Shown in pieces: positions 8,993 through 18,465 of a DNA stretch of 43,795 nucleotides. The stretch is taken from assembly GCA_016781925.1 (NCBI GenBank), contig JADDPH010000091.1, positions 97,017-140,811 of the forward strand, given 5' to 3'. How positions within the stretch are numbered: the stretch's first letter is position 1; each line of letters starts with the position of its first letter. The notes below the pieces were generated by a model. That model saw nothing but the letters and a program-made list of their open reading frames with translations. It was not told the origin of the DNA and made no database searches. Source of the DNA: Sphaerobacteraceae bacterium (GTDB lineage: Bacteria; Chloroflexota; Chloroflexia; Thermomicrobiales; UBA6265). Position numbers and translations under genes: made by a program.

Positions 8993-9964
8993 GTGGCCAA
9001 GACAATGCCGGGGCTCGTGGTCGCCAGCAGCAACGGGCGGGTTGGGATCACGGAGGCCGTTGACGTGCTGCGGACGGGAGGGAGCGCCCTTGAGGCCGTC
9101 GTGGCGGGGATCAAGCTCGTCGAGGCGAACCCGAACGACCACAGCGTCGGCTTCTCCGGCCTGCCCAATCTGCTAGGGGAGGTGGAACTGGATGCAAGCG
9201 TCATGGTGGGTCAAGGACTCACCGCCGGCGCGGTTGGTGGTCTCCAGGGCTTTCAGGACGCTGTCGAGCTCGCTCGTATGGTCATGGAGGAGCTTCCTCA
9301 CTCCCTGATCACCGGGGAGGGCGCGGCACGCTTCGCATCCGAGATGGGAATGTCACCGGTCGAACTCCTCACTGATGAGGCAAGCCGGATCTGGCGAGCC
9401 CGGCTTGAAAAGGGCCAGGAGACCGGGGATGTCTCTCAGCGACGCTTTGCCGAGAAAATCGGGGAGATCGTGCGGCGAGTCAGTCAGGATCCTGAGAAGC
9501 CGGCCCCTCCTCACGGCACGGTCAACTTCATCGCCCGCGACCGGGAAGGTCGGCTGGCCGTCGGAGTGAGCACATCAGGCTGGGCCTGGAAGTATCCCGG
9601 CCGGCTCGGCGACTCCCCAATCATCGGGGCGGGCAACTATGCTGACGATCGGTGGGGAGCCGCCGCCTGCACCGGGCGGGGAGAAATGGCCATGCGCTGC
9701 TGCACCGCTCACAGCGTTGTCACGTTCATGCGCTGCGGGATGTCCCTCTCCGAGGCCCTCACCACGGCCATGCAGGATCTCCGGGCGCTAGATGACCCGT
9801 ACGCCAGTGAGATGAATATCGTGGCCGTCGATCGCGATGGCGGTCATGGGGCCGCCTCCACCACCGCCGGCAAGACCTACATCTTCATGGATGAGAGTAT
9901 GGAGAGCTACGAAGAGCCGACAAGGATGCATGTGCCGCTCGTCGATTCGCCTCGCTGCGCCTGA
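8993..9964 (+). CDS. Glycosylasparaginase-type Ntn hydrolase (asparaginase family T2)
   Basis: Self-cleaving N-terminal nucleophile hydrolase related to N4-(beta-N-acetylglucosaminyl)-L-asparaginase and isoaspartyl peptidase. It should hydrolyse amide bonds at the side-chain carboxyl of asparagine/aspartate. The precursor has 323 residues. The cleavage site and nucleophile are H174-G175-T176 (PPHGTVNFIARD), followed by GVSTSGWAWKYPGRLGDSPI, GAGNYADD and the CTGRGEMAMR segment that holds substrate in the family. The Trp found in the N-terminal TWPF of human-type enzymes is not present (ASSNGRVG instead), so the leaving group may differ. GTG 8993 is fixed by AGGAGA at 8981-8986. A role in clearing beta-Asp-Arg dipeptides from cyanophycin is possible but unsupported by proximity. 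Confidence 0.9.
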   Translation: MAKTMPGLVVASSNGRVGITEAVDVLRTGGSALEAVVAGIKLVEANPNDHSVGFSGLPNLLGEVELDASVMVGQGLTAGAVGGLQGFQDAVELARMVMEELPHSLITGEGAARFASEMGMSPVELLTDEASRIWRARLEKGQETGDVSQRRFAEKIGEIVRRVSQDPEKPAPPHGTVNFIARDREGRLAVGVSTSGWAWKYPGRLGDSPIIGAGNYADDRWGAAACTGRGEMAMRCCTAHSVVTFMRCGMSLSEALTTAMQDLRALDDPYASEMNIVAVDRDGGHGAASTTAGKTYIFMDESMESYEEPTRMHVPLVDSPRCA

Positions 9965-9992
9965 ACCGCCTGTGCGCCGAGCCCACGAATCG

Positions 9993-10526
9993 ATGATCCC
10001 GAGGAAGATCACCGTGCGCGCAGCAGGGCGCACTATGGTCCTCAGGAAGGGGCGCGACGAATCGGAGCAGCATGTGCTCCTCAAGGCGCTGGTGTTCGCA
10101 CTCTACGCTGACCGCTACTCTGGCCTGGCGGTCGAAGTCTCGGTCGGTCATCGGTACAAGCCGGACCTCGTGGCCTTGGACGACGAAGGGAGGCCGCTGT
10201 TGTGGGCCGAGTGCGGCCAGACCGGAAGAGACAAGATCGCCCACCTCCTCCGTAGGCTCCCGGACACGCACCTCGTCTTCGCCAAACAGGCCACCCGGCT
10301 CGATCCGTTGGAGCAGATCATTCACCAAGGGTGGCCGAACAGAGGGAGAACCGGACCCGTCGAACTCCTGTCATTTCCCGCTGACGCGGCACATCACCTG
10401 GAGGCGGCCGCCCTCACGCCCTGCCAGCCCGAGGAACGGGTCATGTTCGGCGGTTCTAACGCACTGGTCCGATCCGACTACGGTCGGAAGGCCGGCGGGG
10501 CTTCCCGTTCCGGAGTCGCGATCTGA
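9993..10526 (+). CDS. YaeQ-like PD-(D/E)XK-fold protein
   Basis: The 177-residue protein lies 28 bp after the Ntn hydrolase. A helix ESEQHVLLKALVFALYADRY is followed by EVSVGHRYKPDLVALDDEG and then LLWAECGQTGRDKIAHLL. The order Glu - PD - E-x-G matches PD-(D/E)XK nuclease-fold proteins, and the last segment resembles the WIELGQPDEKRI block of E. coli YaeQ, which is of similar length (about 181). The usual catalytic Lys of E-x-K is replaced (ECGQ), so nuclease activity is uncertain. The C-terminal 30 residues are low-complexity. No strong ribosome binding site is seen, and ATG 10035 is an alternative start. The assignment rests on pattern recall only. Confidence 0.55.
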   Translation: MIPRKITVRAAGRTMVLRKGRDESEQHVLLKALVFALYADRYSGLAVEVSVGHRYKPDLVALDDEGRPLLWAECGQTGRDKIAHLLRRLPDTHLVFAKQATRLDPLEQIIHQGWPNRGRTGPVELLSFPADAAHHLEAAALTPCQPEERVMFGGSNALVRSDYGRKAGGASRSGVAI

Positions 10527-10720
10527 TGGCGGTCCGAATAGGAGCCACGCCGCAGCGAGGCAGGCAAACCGACAAGGGTGAGCGGAGGATCTATTCTCCC
10601 CCTCCCGTCCGCAGCGGAAAGACCTTGGTTTGGAGGTATTGCTCAGGCGCTCTCACGTCCGCGTGCTGACACCAGAGGCACTCGTTTTCAATGGAGGGCA
10701 TCTGACAGTCGGCTCCGGTG

Positions 10721-12583
10721 CTACACGTCGCGGTTCAGGGTCTCCAAAAACTCGCTGTTGGTCTGCGTCTTGGAAAGACGGCTGAGCAGCAATTCTGTAC
10801 CTTCGCTGCCCCCGAGCATCGAGACCATCCGCCGCATCGTCCAGACTTGGCGTAGGTCGCTCTCGTTCAACAGCAGCTCTTCCCGGCGGGTGCCAGAGCG
10901 CTGGATATCGATGGAGGGGTAGATCCGGCGCTCCGCGAGTTTGCGGTCAAGGTGCAACTCCATGTTGCCCGTGCCCTTGAACTCCTCGTAGATGACATCG
11001 TCCATCCGGCTGCCGGTGTCGATGAGGCAGGTCGAGACGACAGTCAAACTCCCTCCGCCTTCGATATTTCGCGCCGCACCAAAGAACCGTTTCGGCGGAT
11101 AGAGCGCTACGGGGTCAATGCCGCCGGAGAGCGTCCGTCCGCTCGGCGGCACGGCGAGGTTGTACGCCCGTGCAAGACGCGTGATGGAGTCGAGCAGGAT
11201 CGTGACATCCTTGCCCCCCTCGACCAGGCGCTTCGCCCGCTCCAGGGCCATCTCCGCAACCTTCGTGTGATCCTCAACCGGCTCGTCGAACGTGGAAGAG
11301 ATCACCTCGCCCTCGACCGAACGGCGCATATCGGTCACTTCCTCCGGCCGCTCGCCGATCAAGCAGACCATGAGGTGCATTTCAGGGCAGTTCGCCGTGA
11401 TGCCGTTCGCGATGGACTTCAGCAGGATCGTCTTTCCCGCCTTGGGGGGCGAGACAATCAACCCGCGCTGGCCCCGTCCGATCGGCGCCACCAGGTTCAG
11501 CAGCCGGGTCGAGAGGATGTTCGGTTGCGTCTCCAGATTGATTAACTCGAGCGGAAAGATCGGCGTCAGACTGTCGAACGAAGGGCGCCGCCGAGCCGTC
11601 TCGGGATCAACGCCATTCACCACCTCGACCCGCAACAAGCTAAAGAATTTTTCGTTGTCCTTCGGGGGGCGAACCTGACCCGAGACACGATCACCGGTAC
11701 GAAGACCGAAGCGCCGAATTTGGGACTGAGAGACGTAGATGTCGTCCGGCCCCGGCAGGAATCGTTGGCCCCGCAGGAAGCCGAAGCCATCCTCGATGAT
11801 TTCCAGCACCCCGTCACCAAAGATGTTGCCCTCTGCTTCGGTTTGGGCGCGAAGGAGTTTGGCGATCAGGTCTGGCCGCTTCATCCGGCTGTAACCGGAC
11901 AGCCCCATGGTCTGAGCGATCTCGTACAGATCCTCGATGGGCTTCGTCTCCATCTCAGAGACGTTGAGGTGAGGACCTGATCCGTTCTTCGGAGGGGACA
12001 CGGTGGGCGGCGCGGAAGGAGCCGGCATCGGACGAGACCGCGGCGTCGGATGGGGGGGCGCCGTGACCGTCCGTTCACGACCGTTGGCCCCTGGCTTCGC
12101 CATCTCCCGCTCTTGGCGAACTTGCCGGTCCCCACGGTCGTTCCGGTCCGACCGCTCCCGCCGTGGCGGTCGCTCGGCCCCGGCCCGCCGTTCCGGACGT
12201 TCCGTCCGCTCCCCACGAGCCTGATGCTCCTGGGGGCGTGCTCGCCGCTCCGGAGGTCTCTGGTCTTCTGAGACCACGCTTCCGGCCGTCGCGGAATCAC
12301 TCGCTGCCGGAGGCAGGGGTGTCTCCACCGGGGCGGGGAGATCCACTGGAGAAGCAGCGACCGGTTCTACCTCCGGTGCAACCGCCGCCTCTTGAGGTGC
12401 CTCCGCCGGGGATGATGCCGGAGGTGCCTCGCCCCCGCCACCGTCGCTGGGAACGACCTCCGGAGTCGCGACCGGGACGGCAGCCGGCTCCGCCACCCGC
12501 TTCCGGGATCGCGTCGCGCGAGGGCGAGGCGCCGGCTTTTCCTCCGTCGCGACGGCTGTCACGTTCTCTTCCACGGCGGACAA
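10721..12583 (-). CDS. rho: Transcription termination factor Rho
   Basis: Hexameric RNA-dependent ATPase/helicase that ends transcription at Rho-dependent sites. From TTG 12583 the protein has 620 residues: a disordered Ala/Pro/Arg/Glu-rich N-terminal part of about 190 residues with many RPER/RRER-like repeats, then the Rho N-domain ([20 protein letters not shown]), a cold-shock-like RNA-binding domain ([15 protein letters not shown]), the Q-loop and Walker A region [19 protein letters not shown], and [14 protein letters not shown]. The TTG start is chosen because GGAGG sits 7 bp upstream (12591-12595); the frame is open to 12712. Basic insertions of this kind are known in high-GC bacteria and help RNA binding. 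Transcribed after glpX across a 411-bp gap that holds its own promoter candidate. Confidence 0.97.
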   Translation of the reverse strand: MSAVEENVTAVATEEKPAPRPRATRSRKRVAEPAAVPVATPEVVPSDGGGGEAPPASSPAEAPQEAAVAPEVEPVAASPVDLPAPVETPLPPAASDSATAGSVVSEDQRPPERRARPQEHQARGERTERPERRAGAERPPRRERSDRNDRGDRQVRQEREMAKPGANGRERTVTAPPHPTPRSRPMPAPSAPPTVSPPKNGSGPHLNVSEMETKPIEDLYEIAQTMGLSGYSRMKRPDLIAKLLRAQTEAEGNIFGDGVLEIIEDGFGFLRGQRFLPGPDDIYVSQSQIRRFGLRTGDRVSGQVRPPKDNEKFFSLLRVEVVNGVDPETARRRPSFDSLTPIFPLELINLETQPNILSTRLLNLVAPIGRGQRGLIVSPPKAGKTILLKSIANGITANCPEMHLMVCLIGERPEEVTDMRRSVEGEVISSTFDEPVEDHTKVAEMALERAKRLVEGGKDVTILLDSITRLARAYNLAVPPSGRTLSGGIDPVALYPPKRFFGAARNIEGGGSLTVVSTCLIDTGSRMDDVIYEEFKGTGNMELHLDRKLAERRIYPSIDIQRSGTRREELLLNESDLRQVWTMRRMVSMLGGSEGTELLLSRLSKTQTNSEFLETLNRDV

Positions 12584-12994
12584 ACGCGTTCCTCCAGGGT
12601 TCTTCGCAGCAGAGCTGCCGCTCTCACGATCACAACATTGCAGGATGGAGCGCTGAGGTCGTTGGATTCCCTTGGTCCCCATGATCGGCGGACCGACCTC
12701 CGCCCAAGCCAACGCAGCGCACGGGAGCGCTTGCCGGCATTAACGGCACCAGGATCCGATCAACATCTCAGCGCCGGTAGGGCAGGGATTTTAGGGCCAG
12801 GCTCTTACAGCTTCTCCACAGGTGAATGATGGAGATCGGCGATAGGCAGGGGATGATTACGCTCGCCGAGACGCAAGTTGATACTAGCACTGCCTTTGCG
12901 CTGTCGTCAACTACCCCAGTATTCGCGACATCCCATGCAAATCAAGGGGGCACGCACGGAAAGCAAGTATCGAACTCTCCCGGCGTAGGTCCGG
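12584..12994 (-). other. 411-bp gap between glpX and rho (rho leader region)
   Basis: I see no gene in this stretch on either strand. On the - strand it carries the promoter candidate at 12881-12910 and roughly 290 nt of untranslated leader before the rho TTG. Long rho leaders are known in other bacteria to mediate Rho autoregulation; whether this one does cannot be read from the sequence. Confidence 0.5.
12881..12910 (-). promoter_or_regulatory. Candidate rho promoter
   Basis: Reading the - strand, TTGACG (12905-12910) is followed after 18 bp by TAGTAT (12881-12886). A TGC directly before the -10 forms an extended -10 (TGCTAGTAT). The same TGCTAG arrangement occurs in the rplS promoter candidate. 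Confidence 0.6.
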
Positions 12995-13981
12995 TTAGTC
13001 AAACGGGAACGGCGCATACTGCCCAAGTTTGGAGAGTTGGTGGGTCGCGTCCACCGTCCGTACAGTTCCCGATTTCGACCGCATCACGATCGACTGGGTG
13101 GTCGCGCGATCCCCCGCGTAATGGACCCCGCGGAGCAGTTCACCGTCCGTAATGCCCGTGGCGGCGAAAAAGACATTGTCGCTGGAGACGAGGTCGTCGA
13201 GCCCGAGTACCCGGTCAGTGTCGATGTTCCGCTCCTGCACGATGCGGCGCTCTTCATCATTCCTGGGCCACAGCTTGCACTGGAGATCGCCGCCAATGCA
13301 CTTGAGCGCACAGGCCGCGACGACAGCCTCCGGCGCGCCGCCAATGCCCAGCATAACGTCGATCCCAGTCCCTGGCATCGACGCCATGACAGCGCCAGCC
13401 ACGTCACCGTCGGTGATCATTTTGATCCGGGCCCCGGCTTCCCGCACCTGTTGAATCAGCGTCTCATGACGGGGCCGGTCCAGGATCACGACCGTCAGAT
13501 CTCCAATGCCCTTGCCCTTGGCGCGAGCGATTCGATCGAGGTTTGCGGCCACGCTGTCATTGATGTCGATCTGACCGGCGGCATCCGGTCCAACGGCGAT
13601 CTTGTCCATGTACATGATGTCGGGCGAGGCGTACATCGTGCCCCGCTCGGCGACGGAGAGAACAGTGATCGAGTTGGGCATGCCGAACGCCAGCAGACGC
13701 GTCCCGTCCACGGGGTCAACCGCGATGTCCACCTTCGGCTCGTCGGCGCAGCCGACCTCCTCGCCGACATACAGCATTGGGGCCTCATCCTTTTGCCCCT
13801 CGCCGATCACGACCACCCCATTCATCTGAATAGTGTCCAGCACCATCCGCATGGCATCGACCGCGGCCTGATCGACGGCCTCCTTGTCCCCTCGGCCCAT
13901 CCACCGGCCAGCCATCAGGGCAGCCGCCTCGGTAACCCGGACCAACTCCAACGCAAGGTTCCGGTCCATCGTCTCGGCCAT
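12995..13981 (-). CDS. glpX: Class II fructose-1,6-bisphosphatase (GlpX)
   Basis: Hydrolyses fructose-1,6-bisphosphate to fructose-6-phosphate in gluconeogenesis; Mn-dependent and unrelated in sequence to class I FBPase. The 328-residue product is full length. It has the N-terminal MDRNLALELVRVTEAAALMA, IGEGQKDEAPMLYVGE, the metal-binding DPVDGTRLLAFGMPNSI, YMDKIAVGP, and the substrate-binding GIGGAPEAVVAACALKCIGG. The ATG is preceded by AGGTGAGGTGAG. It lies 43 bp downstream of the dinG-like gene on the same strand. Confidence 0.97.
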   Translation of the reverse strand: MAETMDRNLALELVRVTEAAALMAGRWMGRGDKEAVDQAAVDAMRMVLDTIQMNGVVVIGEGQKDEAPMLYVGEEVGCADEPKVDIAVDPVDGTRLLAFGMPNSITVLSVAERGTMYASPDIMYMDKIAVGPDAAGQIDINDSVAANLDRIARAKGKGIGDLTVVILDRPRHETLIQQVREAGARIKMITDGDVAGAVMASMPGTGIDVMLGIGGAPEAVVAACALKCIGGDLQCKLWPRNDEERRIVQERNIDTDRVLGLDDLVSSDNVFFAATGITDGELLRGVHYAGDRATTQSIVMRSKSGTVRTVDATHQLSKLGQYAPFPFD

Positions 13982-14024
13982 CTCACCTCACCTTTCGTTG
14001 CCACGGCACGGCCAGCCGCGAGAT

Positions 14025-16868
14025 TTACCTGAGCCAGTCGGCCGCCGAGTACGGCAAGTCAGCCGCGCTGCCCACGTCAATGGTGCAGTCCGGTAGCGAC
14101 TGCACAAACGATGCCCCGTACCGTTTCGAGATCACTCGACGGTCCAGGATCGCGCAGACTCCTCGGTCTCGGCTGCTGCGGATCAGACGGCCAAACCCCT
14201 GTTTGAACTTGAGCACCGCTTGAGGCACCGCGTACTCCAAGAACGGCTGCTCGAACAACTCGCTTCGCGCCGCAAAGACTGGCTCGGATGGCACCGCAAA
14301 CGGTAGCTTGGTAATAACGAGCAGGCTTAGGGCGTTGCCAACGACATCGACCCCTTCCCAGAAGGTGGAGGTGCCTAACACCACGACGTTCGGAGAAAAC
14401 CGGAGCCGGTCTACAAGCTGTCGAGGACTACCATCCGTCCTCTGGGCCAGCACCAGAACGCCTTGCTCTTCTAACGGTGCCTTGATCGCCCGGTAGGTTG
14501 CTTGCAGCGCCGCATGAGACGTGAAGAGCACCAGGGCCCGCCCGCGGGTCGCCCCGCAGAGTTCAACGAGCGTGTCCTGCAGCCGTCGCTGGTAGCCGGG
14601 CTGGTTCGGCTCCGGGATATCGTCCACCACATAGAGCAGCGTCGACTCCCGGTAGTCGAAGGGAGAGGCAACAGCTAGCTCCTCCGGCGCCTCAAGTCCG
14701 AGCCGCTCCGCGGTGTAGTCGAACGTCCCATCGGTCGTCATGGTCGCTGAGGTGAGCACTACCGACCTAAGCCGTGAGAAAAGTTGCTCCTGGAGCACCT
14801 GTCCCACATGGAGTGGGGCCGCGTGGACCGAGGCCTCTCCGCTGCTCGCGCTCCGCTCAATCCAGTAGACCGCCCCCGGGTCCGGCGTGCCCACCGCCGA
14901 CTGGAGCTTGACGGCCACCTCTGAGAGCCCCCGAATCGACACCCCTAGTGCGACAATCAAATCCTCTCGCTGCTGCGCATCCGCCTCGTCCGATTCATCG
15001 GAATTGAGCCGCTCCAGCGCTTCGAGATACCACCTGAGCTGCCCTTCAAGGTCCCGAAGCTGGCGGTCCAGGCGCTCCCAAACCAGCTCGATCTCCACCC
15101 AGCTGCCCTCGCCGCGCACCGACCGCGTCACCCGGAGCGTCCGGCCGAATCCACCCCGGTCATCGTCATCACGCAGCGCCACCTCCCGCAGGCGGCTGAA
15201 GAGGTCAGCCACCTCGGACCGGGTGGCACGGGCCAGATCATTCACCTGGGCCAGGCGGTCAATGGCAGCTGATGCCCGCCGTTTCCCGACGTCGTCCTCC
15301 GTCATCCTCCCAAGGTAGCCGACAACCGTCGGGACGGTTCCAGACTGGACCGCGCCCTCGTCCCGTACCGCTGCGTCGAGTTGCTCCAAGACGGCGCGCT
15401 GGTCCACCGAGAAGCCAAACTGAGTGGTCGCTTGCTCTTCCAGATGGTGGGCTTCATCGACGATGAGGCGGTCGTATTCCGGAAGAACCCGCGATCCCGC
15501 CACCGCGTCTGATAGCAGCAAGGCGTGGTTGACGACAACAACGTGGGCATGCTCGGCCCGACGTCGGGCGCGGTACAGAAAACACTGGTTGCGTTGCTGG
15601 TAGACGCAGCGGGAAGCCACACACGCGTTCTCCTCCTCAGCGAGGTGTCTCCAGAGCGTCTCTTCGTCCCCGTCCAGTCGCAGCTCCGCGCGATCCCCCG
15701 TCTCCGTGGTTCCCAGCCACAGCATCACCTTCGCACGAAGCTGCGCTTCCACGGGGTCGTGGGTCGGCTGCCGCTGGCCGGTAAACCACCGTCGAAGACA
15801 AAGGTAGTTCGTTCGTCCCTTCAGGACCGCTGCGCGAAAAGGAGGGCTCTCGCCGTCTGCTGCTAAGGCGCGCTGAAGATCGGGGATGTCCTTCCGGAAG
15901 AGCTGGTCCTGCAGCGCTAAGGTATTCGTGGAGACGACGACCGGTTCCCCCCGCTCCGCCGCATACAGGGCAGCGGGGAGGAGGTAAGCGACACTTTTCC
16001 CAGTTCCAGTTCCTGCCTCCACCACCAATTGGCCGTCGTCGTCCAGCGCCCTGGCAACACCGTTCGCCATCGCCTCCTGCTGACGGCGATACTCGTAGTG
16101 CGGCACGACATCGCTTAATGGGCCGCCCCCGGCCAACATCCCAGCGACGACATCAGGATCGATCCGCTTCGTCGATCCGGTCGGCCGCAACGGGTCTGGC
16201 CGATCAAGCGCAGCCAGAAACGCGAGCTCGTGAGGACCACGGCCGGCGTGTTCCGCCTGGGTGAAGAGCGGCCCTCGAAACCGGCGGTCGGCCATGGCCG
16301 CGAAGAGCTGAGCGGTTGGCCAGCCCGCCACACGGGCATACGACGCGACTTGGTCTAACGTCGACGCGTCGTATTGCTCCAACTCTTGGATCAGGGCTCG
16401 AAAGACGCCGGCCGACGTGGCGGCGTCATCCAGCGCCCGGTGTCCAGGAAAAGCCGGCACATTCAGGCGGGCCGCCACCGCGGCGAGACTGAAGGACGGC
16501 ATGTCGGAGAGCAGCAGCGTCGCAAGCTGAAAGGTGTCATAGACCGGATTGGGAAGGACGAGGCCGGCTGCGTCCAGCATCGCCACGTCCATTCCTACCG
16601 AGTGACCGACGATCGGACGCCCCGCTAGAAGCTGGCGCAGCCGTGGGGTAATGTCGCCAAGTGTTGGCGCCGCTTGCAGTTCCTCCTGACGGATACCAGT
16701 CAACGTGGCGATGTCGAGCGACAACCGGCTCCTGGGACGGACAAGCGCCGAAAAGCGGTCAATCTCGCCGTCTACGTCAAATGCGATCGCCGCAACCTCG
16801 ATAATCTCGTGCCGAGAGGGATCCATACCGGTGGCTTCGACATCGAGAGCCACGTAGGAATCAGGCAA
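14025..16868 (-). CDS. dinG: DnaQ-type exonuclease / DinG-family helicase fusion
   Basis: Two-domain DNA repair protein of about 947 residues. The N-terminal DEDD 3'-5' exonuclease (about 1-170) has ALDVEATGMDP, VGHSVGMDVAML and HRALDDAATSA, giving Asp-Glu, Asp, and His-Asp. The XPD/DinG-like superfamily 2 helicase has Walker A VVEAGTGTGKSVAYLLPAAL, Walker B VDEAHHLEEQA and the late motif QGFGRLIRSSRDRG. Cysteines in NYLCLRR, NACVASRC and NQCF, between motifs I and II, are placed like the four ligands of the XPD iron-sulfur cluster. B. subtilis DinG has the same fusion without the cluster. TTG 16868 follows GGGAG by 8 bp and is preferred over TTG 16883. Confidence 0.93.
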   Translation of the reverse strand: MPDSYVALDVEATGMDPSRHEIIEVAAIAFDVDGEIDRFSALVRPRSRLSLDIATLTGIRQEELQAAPTLGDITPRLRQLLAGRPIVGHSVGMDVAMLDAAGLVLPNPVYDTFQLATLLLSDMPSFSLAAVAARLNVPAFPGHRALDDAATSAGVFRALIQELEQYDASTLDQVASYARVAGWPTAQLFAAMADRRFRGPLFTQAEHAGRGPHELAFLAALDRPDPLRPTGSTKRIDPDVVAGMLAGGGPLSDVVPHYEYRRQQEAMANGVARALDDDGQLVVEAGTGTGKSVAYLLPAALYAAERGEPVVVSTNTLALQDQLFRKDIPDLQRALAADGESPPFRAAVLKGRTNYLCLRRWFTGQRQPTHDPVEAQLRAKVMLWLGTTETGDRAELRLDGDEETLWRHLAEEENACVASRCVYQQRNQCFLYRARRRAEHAHVVVVNHALLLSDAVAGSRVLPEYDRLIVDEAHHLEEQATTQFGFSVDQRAVLEQLDAAVRDEGAVQSGTVPTVVGYLGRMTEDDVGKRRASAAIDRLAQVNDLARATRSEVADLFSRLREVALRDDDDRGGFGRTLRVTRSVRGEGSWVEIELVWERLDRQLRDLEGQLRWYLEALERLNSDESDEADAQQREDLIVALGVSIRGLSEVAVKLQSAVGTPDPGAVYWIERSASSGEASVHAAPLHVGQVLQEQLFSRLRSVVLTSATMTTDGTFDYTAERLGLEAPEELAVASPFDYRESTLLYVVDDIPEPNQPGYQRRLQDTLVELCGATRGRALVLFTSHAALQATYRAIKAPLEEQGVLVLAQRTDGSPRQLVDRLRFSPNVVVLGTSTFWEGVDVVGNALSLLVITKLPFAVPSEPVFAARSELFEQPFLEYAVPQAVLKFKQGFGRLIRSSRDRGVCAILDRRVISKRYGASFVQSLPDCTIDVGSAADLPYSAADWLR

Positions 16869-16929
16869 GCGGGTTTCTCCCAAAAGCGGTTGCGGTGGGC
16901 GCTCCTAGGCGGCGGCTACGATTGTGAAG

Positions 16930-18102
16930 CTACCGTGGCGCCGTTACTTCCCCGGTGTCGGCGAGATCCTGGGCGAGCTCAAGGGTGACGAGGCCAAGCT
17001 GCGCGAGACCGGTCGAGACAGGATCGAGGTCGATGAATTCGTCCTCCCGGTGCACATTGCCTCCCGATGTCAGCCCGAGGCAGATGGCCGGAATTCCACG
17101 GCTAATCGGAATGTTGGCATCCGTGCTTGAAGCGTCACAGACCGGGTCAAGACCGAGGCCCGAAAGCACACCGGTCGCCACCTCCACGACGCGACTGTCG
17201 AGCGGGACAACCCCTGCGGGCCGTTCCCCCAGAACCTCCTGCTGAACCGTAATCTCACCCCGTCCCGCCTGCGTGACGAGGCGGTCAACCCGATCACCCA
17301 CCTGAGCTAGCGCGGACTCGTCGATGGACCGCAGGTCAAGAACGAAGGAGGCCGTGGGGGCAATGGTGTTGACGGAGATGCCCCCCTCGATCAGCCCAAC
17401 GTTCAGGGTCGTCTTCGGATGAGCAGGGAGCTCTAAGGCATCGAGGTCATGAATCAGAGCGGCCAACGCGTGAACGGCGCTGGGACGGCCATAATCCCCC
17501 CAGCTATGTCCGCCTGGTCCCTTTAGTGAGACGCGCAGGCGCCGGCTTCCCACAGCGATGTGGGTTATCCGTCCGAGATTGTGTCCCTCGATGGCTACCG
17601 CCACCCCGAGACGCGGCAGAGCGTCGACCACAGCGCGCATCCCGCGCAGGTTGCCCAGCCCCTCTTCCCCAACCGGAGCTGCAAGGATCACGTCAACCTC
17701 TGGGGAGACGCCCATCTCCTTCAGCAGGTCTGGGACACACAGAAGCGCAGCCACCCCGAGGCTGTTGTCTCCCACCCCCGGACCGGTTAAGCGGCCTTCG
17801 CGCTCGGCGATGGGTAGCGGAGTCCCGGCAGGAAAGACCGTGTCCAAGTGGGCGGCCAGCAGGACGGGTGGGCCACTGGTGCGACCAGGAACCACCCCTA
17901 CCACGTCGCCCAGGTCGTCCACCGTCACATCTCGCAGGCCACGGCGTCGCGCTTCCTCAGCCACGAAGGCGCTCCGTGCCCCTTCCTCGCCGGTCGGTGC
18001 TGCAATCGCGGCGATGCGGGCGGTCAAATCAACCACCTGCCTTCTCGTAGCCTCGGCTGCGCTCCGCGCTGCCGCGATGCGAGGCCCGGTCAAGGACTGC
18101 AA
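16930..18102 (-). CDS. M20 family metallopeptidase
   Basis: Zinc-dependent exopeptidase or deacylase of the M20/ArgE/DapE/PepT type; about 390 residues. The metal-site residues are in order: His in LAAHLDTVFP, Asp in GPGVGDNSLG, the Glu pair in VGEEGLGN, Asp in SSTDANIP and His in GGNVHREDE. The dimerisation domain has the conserved GGHSWGDYG. GNVHREDE near the end resembles tripeptidase-like members. Start: TTG 18102 lies 7 bp from GGAGG; the frame is open to 18171 but without a ribosome binding site. Substrate unknown. It is divergent from sdhA. Confidence 0.88.
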   Translation of the reverse strand: MQSLTGPRIAAARSAAEATRRQVVDLTARIAAIAAPTGEEGARSAFVAEEARRRGLRDVTVDDLGDVVGVVPGRTSGPPVLLAAHLDTVFPAGTPLPIAEREGRLTGPGVGDNSLGVAALLCVPDLLKEMGVSPEVDVILAAPVGEEGLGNLRGMRAVVDALPRLGVAVAIEGHNLGRITHIAVGSRRLRVSLKGPGGHSWGDYGRPSAVHALAALIHDLDALELPAHPKTTLNVGLIEGGISVNTIAPTASFVLDLRSIDESALAQVGDRVDRLVTQAGRGEITVQQEVLGERPAGVVPLDSRVVEVATGVLSGLGLDPVCDASSTDANIPISRGIPAICLGLTSGGNVHREDEFIDLDPVSTGLAQLGLVTLELAQDLADTGEVTAPR

Positions 18103-18465
18103 CCTGCCTCCTCCTCGCTCCAAAAGCGATCCGTGAACGACACATGCAAGGGGGTGAGGCTCCCACGACAAGGCGGGGGCGACGAGGCCGAGTATACACC
18201 TCCCCCTCCCTCAGCACGGTCCACGGGATCGTTCGTTGATCCACTCGGGCATGCCTGCCGCTCCCCCAGCAGGACCGAGCGACCGTCGGGCCGCCTTCCA
18301 CTGCGACGACCTTGACACCCATGCCGTGCCGCCGTAGGTTTCGAGCAGGAGGGGGGGCGACCGCCTCGCTGCCAAACCCGCCCGCTCGAGTGCCGGCCCG
18401 CTTCATGCCCGCCCCACTGCTGCCCGTGCTACTCGTCAATCGTCGACGCCCCCGGAGGGATCTCC
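18103..18465 (+). other. Divergent intergenic region, M20 peptidase / sdhAB
   Basis: No gene is seen. The - strand has TATACT at 18192-18197, a possible -10 for the peptidase gene, without a good -35. The + strand contains the sdhA promoter candidate at 18312-18340 and GGAGG just before the sdhA ATG. Confidence 0.45.
18312..18340 (+). promoter_or_regulatory. Candidate sdhAB promoter
   Basis: Consensus TTGACA at 18312-18317 is followed after exactly 17 bp by TAGGTT at 18335-18340, a weak -10 matching TATAAT at three of six positions. This would give a leader of about 120 nt before sdhA. Confidence 0.45.

Noticed and set aside
13037-14032. 331-codon + strand frame antisense to glpX
   Set aside because: GlpX motifs are complete on the - strand; the + strand product is His/Asp-rich shadow sequence.
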